This document shows, piece after piece, positions 36,746 through 47,540 of a DNA stretch of 64,000 nt (its first letter is position 1; each line of letters opens with the position of its first letter). Made by a program: the position numbers and the translations under genes. The notes under the pieces were generated by a model, which made no database searches, was not told the DNA's origin, and saw only the letters and a program-made list of their open reading frames with translations. The stretch is taken from positions 6,902,600 to 6,966,599 of the forward strand of contig NC_052617.1 of the NCBI RefSeq assembly GCF_016545825.1, read 5' to 3'. Origin of the DNA: Eucalyptus grandis. Taxonomy: Eukaryota > Streptophyta > Magnoliopsida > Myrtales > Myrtaceae.

Positions 36746-37968
36746 GCAGCAAGACACAATCATTCATAAAAATAAAATTTATGGAATTCGTACAATTTAA
36801 AATAGTCCATTTATCATGCCTTTTTGAAATTCTTTTAAATCCCAGCTTACACCATTTTTGAAAATATTTAAATTAAATGTCCCTATGATTCTCAAAAATC
36901 ATGAAATTAAGGCATGTGATAGACAAGACAATAAGCTAATGATTTCATGAAAAACACATGGCCAATAGAGTTCCACACAAAAGATATCATTCACACAAAT
37001 ACAGCATGCAATTTCGGATAAAAACAGAATGTGCAGTTTTGAAATAATTCAATTAAAATACCCGAACGACCTCCGAAAATTATAAAATTTTACCAGGTTA
37101 TAGTTAAGACACTAAAGTAGACTTTTCATGAAGACTTCTAGGCCAGATTTGTTTTAGATAATTTTCTATAGTCGTCCGAAGTTTCTGGTTCTCATACCGA
37201 AACGTCCAGTGTAGTCATCTCCAAAATACCGAGTTTTTACCCACGTATACTTCTTCATTTCCTATGAAATTTGGATATGTTTTACTTCAAGAGGTCCCCT
37301 ACAACTTTCATTAAGGAATCTAAGTCAAATTTCCAAAGAACAGTCACCATATGGGTCCATGAAGTCTCGGGTGTCCAGTACTACGTCTCCAGATTTACCG
37401 TCTTCAAGAGTAAGTCGATTCACTAGGCTATACTTGTTCATTTTACTTCAAATTTGATTATGTCAGTCTTTAAGATGTTCTCTACAATTTTCATGAAGAA
37501 GTCGAAGAGAGATTCTTGATAAAAATCAACATGCAACCACAGATCTACAAAAAGGTCAGCAAAATCGTTCCAGATCTAGTGTCTCCGTAGGAAGAGAGTT
37601 TGACCCCTTAAATCTCCACCATTTTGCACCAAATTTTAGTATGTTGTAGTTTAAGATGTTGGCTACAACTTTCATGAAGTATTCAAAGTCAAAATTGAAC
37701 TCAAAACATGCAGGCAAGCTCTCACAAGATTCTGGCTCAGGCGGTTCATGCGAAAACAGCAACATCACTCAAGAACAAGTCATTCTAGCTTCGGTTTCTC
37801 CCTCCTAATCACCTAAAATTCGCCATTACTCCAAACATACATGCAACACACGCATGCAAGAGTAGTAAGAGGATCCTAACTTGCCTCTAAACCAAGCTAG
37901 CGACGAGCACACGGCGGCGAACGGGCGGCGACGGCTCCTCCTCCTCTCGGTTCCTCTCCTCTCGGCGC

Positions 37969-37971
<3 letters not shown>

Positions 37972-38018
<47 letters not shown>
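37972..38018. repeat. (CT)n microsatellite in LTR 2
   Basis: About 23 CT units. Overlapping open frames on both strands here are artefacts of the run. Confidence 0.95.
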
Positions 38019-38020
<2 letters not shown>

Positions 38021-39461
38021 CTTGGACGGAACCAACCGCCTCTCTCTCTCTCCTTCTCTTCCTTTTATTTCCCCAAACCTTCATCATTGGCAATGATTAC
38101 TTGCCACTCCAATTGGCCAATGCATGCAAGTCCTCCTTGCCACTTGGCAAGGCCCATGCAATGGGCCGGCCACCCTCCTTCTTGGGCCTCTCTTAGGCCG
38201 GCGATAGCCCCATCCGTGGGCCTATATTGGGCCGGCCATTCGGCCCACCAAAAATCCCCCCCTTTGGGCCTAAGGCCCAAACCTAAATTAAATTAAAATT
38301 TTCCCTTTTTATTCTTTCTTCTATAAATTTTAAATTTTAAATTCCACATGGCCAAAGTCTTGTAACATTTTATTTATAGGAATTTAATTTATGAGGTGCA
38401 TAGCCAAGCATAGATTATTCTCATTAATTTATCCTATAGTCCTAATTTAAAAAATTCATGAACACAAGCATATCACTTAGCCTTAAGAGAAAACTAATGG
38501 CTAAAGCATAAACCATAGGTAATTTCATTACCTAATTATAAGCTTTAATTTACCTTAGAGCTTGTCTTGAATTTTTGGGATGCCACATTTGTATTTAGGT
38601 TTCCCCCAGAAAAAAGGTCCACTGTAGTGTTGCATAGTTAACATTGAGATGTTACATTACATGTAGGAAAGAAAATCATATGAAAGACATATTAGTACAA
38701 AAGTTATTATCGAAGTTCTTGAATAAAGTCTTGCAACTATATCATAATTTCTGTTGAAAGATCTACTCTGGCATCAATTGTCTGCTCTAGAGTCAATTAT
38801 CCCTATAATATCATCTCTACTTTCAAGTATAAGTCCATCAATTTTTCTTGTCAAGTGACCTTAACTTTTGCCAATCTATTTCTTAGAAATTCTAATTAAA
38901 GTTATGAATTTCCTCTTCTGGAGCTACCGGCAATGTCTTTGCTAGAGGATGGTTGCTGGGAACCCCATAGTTCTTCCATCATGAGTGGCGACAAAGTTGG
39001 ACTCTCAGTAGCAAAGAAAGAATCCACCACTGGAGCTAGCGAAAGTTGTAGAGGCGGAGATAAACATAAAGGTAGTAGAGGTTGAGGCCGTGGAAGCGAT
39101 GGAGGCGATAGAGGATTTAATTCAAATGCTTCCCGAAAATTATTTCTTACTAGTGCAGGGATGGTTGGACACTTTATGCCCATGAAGTGTATTCGAATTC
39201 TAGCTAGCTATTTTTGTCCATAGGTATTCATCCTAACAAAAACGAACAACTCCATACATTGTAGTCGGGGTATACTTCAACCAAATCCCACAATTGGCTA
39301 CTTTTCACTCTCGACATGTTGATTATGAATCTATAAAGAGTACAAGGAGAGCATAATTAACTAGCAACCACAACAAGTACTATTTTTTTATTTTGAAAAA
39401 TGGGGGATTTAGATTGTGTTATAAGACTTGGTTCAAACAGAGCTTGCATGTTAATTCACGG

Positions 39462-40651
39462 GTTAGGACATTGGGGCATGAATTGGGCTCTCAACTCAAG
39501 CTCATTTCACATAAATCAAATTTCATCCAAAAAAAAAAAAACAACGATCTATTTATTCTAAACCAAACCTAATTCCAAAACTATCCTAAGCTTGTCTTCT
39601 ATCATATCCAACCCATTATTTTTTCTGCCCTTTCTACTTCGTCTTCTTCCCTGGAGGTTCATTTTCCTTCAAACCTGCCGAAATTTCTTTCTTCAGTGAT
39701 TAACGTTTTCTGCTAATGTTGACAGTCAACATCTCCAACCCAACACCTCTACTGATGCCCAATAACTGCCACCATCGCACCACCACCGATAGCTTATTTC
39801 AGTCTCCATTCATACTATCTAAAACAACACTAAAGGCAACTGTCACTGGACTTCACTTTCTTCAACAATTCTCATTCTAGCGAAATCAAATAAACACGCA
39901 TATGCATAATGAAACAAGAAGCTTACTACAATTCTTAGCCTAGATGAGGTATGTAATAGCTATTACTAAACTTCTCTTTCTCCAACAATCAACGAAATCA
40001 AACAAACACACAAATGCATAATGACACTTTAACTTGAAATTCTTCATTGCAAGTCAACCTTAGTTTCGCAAGATTTATCCAATCTCACTGATTGAATTTG
40101 ATGCACTACTAATTCTTAATAAAATAGAGAAAAACATAGTAACGAAGAAGGAGAGAATACTTGATTCAAACCGGATTTACCGACTTCTCCATTTAATCGG
40201 GAAAAATTTTGATGACCGCCGATAGCCAACAATGACAAATTGGAGCAATTTCATAATCAATCAGTTGAGAATTTGAGAGGATTTTTTACCAAGTGACTTC
40301 CATTCTCAACATTCTCCTCCCATTTTCCCTCATTCTTAACCCCATCTTTAAAAAACAATAAATTTTGCTTCTCCTAAATAGAATTCGACTAGGTTAGTAA
40401 TGTTCTAGAAATCTCCGAAGTTTTCAGTCACATGCCTGCGATGCTGATTTTCCTCACCTTCACCTATTCACTGACGTTGTGTTTCGGTTGGCCTTAGGGT
40501 GGGTTTGGTTTAACTTTGCAAATGAGTTTTGGGTGTAATGCAAATGTTGAAAGCTAAAACTTTTTTAAGGAATATAAATTGTGTTTGGTGAAAACTCATT
40601 GTAAAGATACTTTGAGTTCAATTAGTGTTTGGCAAAAAAAGATTTTGTGCT
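39462..40651 (+). repeat. Dispersed core repeat, copy B (uninterrupted)
   Basis: This copy is colinear with copy A (28,685-32,430) but lacks the 2.5-kb LTR, and lies between the arms of the large inverted repeat. It has no coding capacity. Copies A and B are diverged by substitutions and small indels, so the duplication is not recent. Confidence 0.85.
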
Positions 40652-41689
40652 CTCCTTGTACTTTTTATTGATTGATAATTAGCATGCTGAGGGTGAAGAG
40701 TAGCTCACTGTGAGATTTGGTTAAAGTATACCACGATTGCAATTGAGCTAATTTGTTTTGTTGGGACGGATATCTTATGGACAAAAATAGTGTGGCTAGA
40801 ATTCAAAGACACTTCATGGGAATAAAGTGTCCAACCATCCCTACATAGATAGGAAATAATTTTTGGGAAGCATTTGGATTAAATCTTCTACCGCCTCTCC
40901 TGCTTCCACAGCCTCAATCTCCACTACCTTTATTTCTACCTCCACCTCCATTGCCTCTACAGCTCTCGCCAACTCCAGCAAATTAATCAAGAGAAGCACT
41001 AGCAATGGTGGATTCTTATTTGCCTTTGAGAGTCAAACTTTATTACCACATGTGATGGAAGAACTATAGAGTTCCCATTAGCCATCCTCCAACAAAGACA
41101 TTGCCGGCAGCTCTAGAGAAGGAAATTTGTAATTCGATTAGAAATTCTAAGAAATGGATTGGCAGAAGTCAATGTCACTTGTCAAGAGAAACCAATGGAT
41201 TGAAATAGGAAATTAGAGATGATATCACATGGATAGTCAACTCTTGAACAGACAATTGATGCCAGAGCATATATTTTAATAGAGAATATGATACAGCGGT
41301 AAGACTTCATTCAAGAACTTCAACAATAGCTTTTGTACTAATATGTCTTTAATGTGATTCTTTTTTCCACATGCATTGTAACATCTTGGAGTTAACCCAT
41401 CCAAGACTGCAATGCACCTTTTTTTTGGAGGAAACCTAAATACAAATTCATTATTTATTCCTTTATTTTGATCTTCAAGATATTTGTTGTGTTATCATTG
41501 TTTGCTTTTAAATATATTTCTTTAGTACATGTTTAGATCTTCAAAGGTTTACTAGAGCCTATTGTTGGCCCTGAAGAATTGCAACAACCGCCTCAACAGA
41601 TCACAATGCTATTTGAGGTTTGTCAAAAGTAGGGAAAGAAGTTAGAGATAAGTTAAGAAAAGAAATGTCCAACTAATGTAGCTAGTGTT

Positions 41690-44045
41690 TGTCGTGACCT
41701 AACCCCCTTTCATAGGAGCTGAGAGTTAGGTTTAAGGGCATTGTCAACTTTGGGCTGACGATTTTCCAATGACTCGAGCTCTCTTTAGTTCATATCTTGC
41801 ATGACGTCGGGTGTTTAAAATTTTAAATCAATTAAACTTATGCGAATTTTTACTAAGCAATTGCCACTAGCCTTTTTGGGGTCGGCTAGAAATCTAATAA
41901 GATATGAGAGGATATTTTATTATTTATGCAACTAGAGATTATAGACTTGCATAATTGATTATGTTAGCCCTAAGACTAAGCCCTTTCGGTAACTAACTTG
42001 ATCATGTTAACTAATGTGATGGCATCCTATCAAAGAATTTTAACTGTCATTCTAACCACTCTAGAGCAAGAAATAACATCCAATATATTGAAAAGAAAAT
42101 AACAACTATGTATAATCGTAAAGGAAAGCACACAAGCATACTAACAATGTCCATTAAAAAAAAATAGTCCAAAACAAAGGACCCCATTATAAAGTCCTAG
42201 AGGCTTATCCAAATTTTGGGCTTTGATATTTTAAAAGTTCTCCAATTTTTCGAAAATTTTCTGATTTTTTCACAATTTTCTGAATCTTTAATGATTTTAC
42301 TAATTTGTATTATTATCTGGATTTTCTGATTTTTAACGATTTTCCGAATTTTCTAAAAAAAAAATTAACAATTTTCTTAATTTTTACAAATTTTCTTATT
42401 TTCCAAAATTTTTAATGTTTTTTCAAATTTTTTAAATTTTTAATGACTTTATGATTTTTTTAACGTTTTAAATTTTTTAGAAAATATTATTAAAACAGGT
42501 GCGGACCGTTTTACTTAATCCAACCCGTTGACCCGACCCATCTACCCAGATCCGACGCGAGCCGGATTAAAACTGATGTTTTTAATATTTTAATATTTTT
42601 GAATTTTTATTTATTGATTTTCCTTTTTTATTCTTTTTATTTTCTCTTTTGTCTTTTTCCCCTGCACTCTTTTCTTCTCCTCTTTAGTCCTTCTTCTTCC
42701 TCTTCCCTCTCTGCACGCCCGAATCTCTTTTACGCCTGCAACTTCATATCCTCTCTCTCTCTCTCTCTCTCTTTTTTTTTTTTTTTTTTTTTTTTGAACC
42801 CGTATAACCTAAAGCCGTGCCATTCTCCATTGACACATATGCTCACACCACCGCACAACGCCGGCTATCTAAATCGAACGGCGTACGGCACTTCTGGCCA
42901 CTCATTCCGGCGACCGCCAAACAACGGTGAAAAAAATATCAAACCGAAGCTGACGCCTGTAAACTCTAACATTTCTAACGACTAAACAATCATAAGCGCA
43001 TTTAGAATGAAGAGCAAAGCAGACTTAAACGACCTTGACCCGTAAGCAACGCCGGTAAGGAAATCACCGACCGGAAGGAGGGAGGATCCATGGCCGACCA
43101 ACTCGAACCGTGTTTTTCACCAAATCACATGACAAAGCAAAGAAAACACGAATATCAGACATTATTCAACAACTACGAAAGCAGATATAGAACGATCGTG
43201 AGTCGGAAACACGCATCAACTTTCAGCATTCTATGGAACATTTCATCGAGCACTTAATGAGCAGCCTTGTATTTTTTTTTTTTTTTTCGGTATGATTTTC
43301 AAACCGTTCCTAGCCTAACGATGATACATATTAGACCTAGATCACCATCATTAACAACAAAACAGCTTCGTCTCGTCACTGTTTACCCCACTCGGCCAAA
43401 GAAAACAGAGAGAGAAAAGCAAGGGCTCACTCGATTTGTTTGGTGGAATTAAACCTCAATCGGCGATGGCGTGGAGCAGGCTTCTCCTTCTGCCAATGAT
43501 GAACTACAGCTCTCGCCCCAAAGAAGAATAGTTCGTGGCTCGACCCTCGGTCGGAAACCTTGAAGGTCGGAAACACGATCGATGAAGTTTCTTCTTCGAT
43601 CCAGACAGGCCCCTTTAATGAAAAACAGATTCTCCGATGGTTGAACGTTGCTCCCCTCTGAACTAGAACCAGAGAACCATCTAGAAATCAATTCCTTCAT
43701 GCTTCACGCCCCCTTCAATGAAAAACAGACGTGTGCTGACGCTTCTCGCCGCTCCTTCACGCTCATAGACCTGACGTGAGTGGGCCAGAGAAAGGGGAGA
43801 TGATATGGGCTGGGCCTTGCGCTTCCTTTAAGTTCAGGTGGGCTAATGGTGAGAAAAACAAAAGGAATGGACTCAATAAGAAAAAAAAAAAAGAAATGGG
43901 CCGAAGGAGAGGGGTTTTGGGGGGCCGAAAATTTATTAAAACAGTGGGCCAGACATGCCGACCTGCTCGATTTCATTTCATCATTTTTTTTTTAGGTATA
44001 TTTATGCTTTTTACCTTTTTATAAATATTTTTATATTTTTTCAAA
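41690..44045. mobile_element. Unclassified insertion in the right palindrome arm
   Basis: The right arm follows the left arm up to GCTAGTGT and resumes about 2.35 kb later near 44,046. The inserted DNA begins TGTCGTGACCTAACCCCC, which looks like an LTR start. No matching target duplication or clear right end was found. It contains AT-rich sequence, a CT/T run near 42,750-42,795 and GC-rich sequence at 42,830-43,950. The minus frames 43,449-43,700 and 43,704-43,976 have no recognisable domain. Confidence 0.55.
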
Positions 44046-44099
44046 ATAAATGGATATTTAAACCATGTTTTGCTGAGCACAAGAAAATTGCTAAGCTTA

Positions 44100-44874
44100 A
44101 AGCCCGTTTGGTTTAACTTTGAGGAAATGACTTTATATTTCCCCACGTATATTTGAATAAATGGGCATTTTGTGAAGACAAGTGTGTTTGTAAACTCATT
44201 TTTTGTGTATATTTTGCGAAGCAATTTTAGGGTGAAAAAAAAGGAAAAAAAGAAAAGAAAAGAAAAGGAAGGAGGAGATGCAGCTATGTGGAGAGGGGAA
44301 AATCGTGGGGAGTGGCTTGACAATGGTGGCGGTGGTGGTGGGCGGGTGGGTGGTGATGGTGGCGGTGGCGGTGGGGGCGAGTAGCTCGCTTGAGGTTGCG
44401 ACCTCAAGCGACGCCTTGAGTTGCGCGACCTCAAGTGACACCAACTGAGGTTGAGTGACCTTGGCGACGCCCGAGGTCGCCCGACCCCAGGCCACCTCAC
44501 CTAAGGTCACATGACCTCAGGCGAGGGTTCCTGGCGGGCAAATCTAGTTGCTCATAGTTGAGCGTTGCCCATTAGTTGAGCTTCGCGGTGGCCAAATTCA
44601 AGGAAGAAGATGATGAACGATGTTTTTAGGGTACAAGATGAAAACATAATTTTCAATAAGGGCAATATTTGTAAGAAAAAAAGTCATTAAACTTCAACCT
44701 AGCATTTGAAGATGCTGAAAGCCCAAAGCAGTCCGAACCTGCTTTGGGCTTTCGCTTTCAAATGCTAGTATTTGGTAAATGGAGCCTAAAAAATGTGAAC
44801 CAAATGCTTAATATTTTTCTCACAGGGTTTTGGGGGCTCAAAGCTTCTTGGGAATGCTTGAACCAAACGAGGCC
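44100..44874. mobile_element. PIF/Harbinger-like non-autonomous element, 775 bp
   Basis: The 3-bp target duplication TTA lies at 44,097-44,099 and 44,875-44,877. The ends read AAGCCCGTTTGGTT and, on the complement of the right side, GGCCTCGTTTGGTT, both of the type seen in PIF/Harbinger MITEs. The left palindrome arm preserves the empty site (GCTAAGCTTAATTCTGCC near 32,750, complement strand). The interior has a Gly-coding GGTGG-rich run (44,325-44,380), CGACCTCAAG-type repeats and a strong hairpin at 44,701-44,767. There is no transposase. Confidence 0.85.
44701..44767. repeat. Strong hairpin inside the PIF-like element
   Basis: The inner arms GAAAGCCCAAAGCAG and CTGCTTTGGGCTTTC are perfect 15-bp complements around a 7-base loop. 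Outer arms AGCATTTGAA and TTCAAATGCT also pair. Confidence 0.95.
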
Positions 44875-45171
44875 TTAATGTTGCTAGGTAATCTCTATCT
44901 CAATTAAAACTATTAAAACCCATCAACCATGGAATGATGGAAATAGATGGGTTTGATGCCCATTAGAACAAGTACAGAAGGTTTTCAGCCTCTATATTCT
45001 TAGAGGCATAGCGTCTAATGTGTTTGGATCAATTTAGGTGTACTGTGATTAGTATGCTACCTCTTAATATGCCATTGGCTTGGTCTAAGTTTATAATATA
45101 TTTGATCTTGGAAAGAATATTTACTTTTCCAATGGATAATAACTAGAAAAACTACTATATGCTTGTCATGG

Positions 45172-47540
45172 TGTGGGTGGTTTGTTGTTCATAAAGACTC
45201 GATTGCATGTGTCATAGGTCAATCGATCTAGTGTTTCTTACCTGTGCGATTTCATGAATTTCTTCTCAAGTCAGTTTTATTGGCTCACACATCGTGAAGA
45301 GAAACTCTGAAGAGAGAAGTTCTAGGTTGTATTTCACTTGTGAGATTGATACAAATGAGGGGAGGATATTCCTTTATATACAAATACAAGGCTAGTTGTA
45401 GTCATAGATTTCATATTCATTTGACAGTAAATATTAAGGGTGCGTATGGTAATACTTCTTGCCCGAAACACTTTCTTTTCGAAGTAATTCTTTTTTATTT
45501 CTACTCCGGGAAAAATTTATGAGAAAATAAGGTGTTTGGTAACTACATAAAATTTATATTCTTGAAATGCAAAAAGAATATAAATGCGTTTAGTATGTTT
45601 TTTTATGTTTTGTATTTTTTTATTCTTGCTCACGGCAAGGTTATTGTCAAAATTCTGCTCAGCTAGTTTCTTCCCTTTGAGTGAACTCTCTTTAGGCTGC
45701 CGACTTTAAATTCAACTTTTCTTTAAAAAGTTCTCTTTTTCTTGTCAACAATATCATCTGTCTATGACGTCCTTGATTTTTCTTCTGCCGCTTTTCTCTT
45801 TTCTTCCGTTATTAGCCATTATTGTAATACATCGCACGTTTTGTGTGATTATGGGATGCAGAATTTTGTTTTCTCTTACGATAGAGCAATTTCCCCTTTT
45901 CTTACTGCAAAGCTCTTTTGTGGGTCACTTGCAAGTGATGTTGCTAGAATCTGTTGATTTTAAAGGTACTTGAGAACAACTGGCCACTTGCCAGATTGAG
46001 GTCGATGACCAATCACAACATTACTAAAGTTAATAGGGATACTTAGGTGGTTCTCCTGTCACACATGCATAAAGTAATTTATCGATTTGGAATAAACCGA
46101 ACTTCCAATAATTGCTGAAAGTATTGGTCTTACCATTGTCTGCTTACAATTTTCTAATTAGGCTCACATGATCCGGTAATGTTTAACCGGGAACTGAATG
46201 GCAGCGGTGTGAACAAAGAAAGTTGAGAATGAACCCCTTTTTATAACCGTTCAATCTTCTAAATCAGTTTCGATTATAAAAAAATCTTCTAAATCAGTTA
46301 AAATAAGGTCAATTGACAGAACATAGTAAGAATCAAGAATCCTCTCAAAAGCGTGATCATATACGTAGATCAAATCCATTATATATAATTAAAAAAATGA
46401 GTTTTCGACCCATTCCAACACCTTTCAGCTTGGTCAAGTTGTTCTCTTCTCTCAGCTCAAGTCGGCCCAGATTAAATCCAAAATTGGAATTTCAGGCCTG
46501 GGATTAAATTTGCCTGCCCATCGATCAATTCTAGAGCGCGTGCACGCCGAGAGTATAAAATAATATATCTCTGAACCAATGACCATTATGGGACCAGCCA
46601 CCATATCATGCCACTATAAACAAATGTATCAAACCCAACTTTTGCTTCGATTCACTCAGACCTACCTGGTCCAAGATCTCACAAGGAAAAGCAGGGGGAT
46701 AACTTTTCTCCTTTTTGACCCCAATAATGCAAATGGTGACACGGTCGAGCTAATGTTTATCCGGAAGTAGGAACGACCTGTCCTAAAAGAGGTTAAGAAA
46801 CATGTACAGACCCTTCGAGAAACTCGACGGCAGGTTCCTCTTTTTCCTCTTTTCGATGTTTGATGGCTACTGAAACGAAAACGAAAGAGAGAGCAAGACG
46901 GCCCCCATCCCCTCCCGACCCCCCGCCATTCGCTTTCGACAGTCTCTTTCCATACGCACCAGCCAGTCGGCCAAGGCCCTTTTTCGTACGGGTCTAGGAC
47001 AGGTGTGCTCGTCCCCTGTGCACACGAGGTGGTCTTCCATGGTGAACTTACAGTATCTAGAAGGTTAAAATTTGCAGCAAACCCATCACAATCTCTTTCC
47101 CTTTTTTTTCAACTTTGGAAGAAAATTTTGGACAATCAATGACAATCAGAATGTACAGATTACAAGAAGGATCGGATTTCACCGACAAGCGATCCAATCC
47201 TTGCCCCCCCTCCCCTACGAAGATCAGAAATTCTTCTAACCAAGAGAGAAATCATAGACCCGAAATTTCAACAATCAAGAATTAACAAAGAATGCAAAAC
47301 CCCCCATGATGATATCCCCGGCCTATAAAACAAAAGGCTGCGGTGGGGGGACTTGCACGACCCTTCTTCCTTTACGTCCTTTCTCTTTTTTTGAGGAGCC
47401 CGAATTATCTACGAAGTCGTGTCAACTTTTTGCGAGAGAATCCCTAAATCAAGCGGTGGTTAATCTTCCATGAAAAGGGTAGCTTTCGTGTCTGTGTGAG
47501 TACTTTAGTGTTGAGGGGAAGATGTTTTTCTTTGGGGGAG
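45172..47540. other. Intergenic stretch between palindrome and LOG
   Basis: No gene is recognised. The short frames at 45,742-45,973 lack any motif. The stretch contains the second copy of a dispersed repeat (46,308-46,870). The part nearest LOG (from about 46,860) is GC-richer and probably includes the LOG trailer. Confidence 0.5.
46308..46870 (+). repeat. Dispersed repeat copy 2
   Basis: The left part (46,308-46,480) and right part (46,829-46,870) match 27,816-28,115. The middle, about 350 bp, is absent there. Shared wording includes CCCATTCCAACAC and a CTTTTTCCTCT end. Confidence 0.65.

Larger units (their letters stand above)
33054..38587 (-). mobile_element. Second probable solo LTR, opposite orientation, with nested hAT
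   Basis: The element is bounded by TGTGACACCCC and GATGCCACA and flanked by the 5-bp duplication TTTGT (33,049-33,053 and 38,588-38,592). The right arm of the inverted repeat keeps the empty site as the complement of GAATTTGTATTTAGG near 41,440. Its complement begins TGTGGCATCCC and ends in GGGTTTGGGGTGTCACA, paralleling the ends of the LTR at 29,055. The two are therefore related and inserted in opposite directions. About 3.55 kb remains after subtracting the hAT insert. It carries two tandem arrays, a GA/CT microsatellite (37,972-38,018) and no protein domains I recognise. Confidence 0.82.
32483..45171. repeat. Large composite inverted repeat (palindromic element)
   Basis: The left arm is 32,483-33,053 plus 38,588 to about 39,346. 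The right arm is its reverse complement, about 40,652-41,689 plus about 44,046-44,099 plus 44,875-45,171. Each arm is about 1.3-1.4 kb once insertions are removed. Arms begin at the outside with CCATGACAAGCATATAG (left) and its complement (right). Between them lies copy B of the core repeat. This could be a transposon with very long inverted termini (foldback or Mutator-like) or an inverted duplication of a repeat. No transposase was found and no outer target duplication is evident. Confidence 0.8.
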
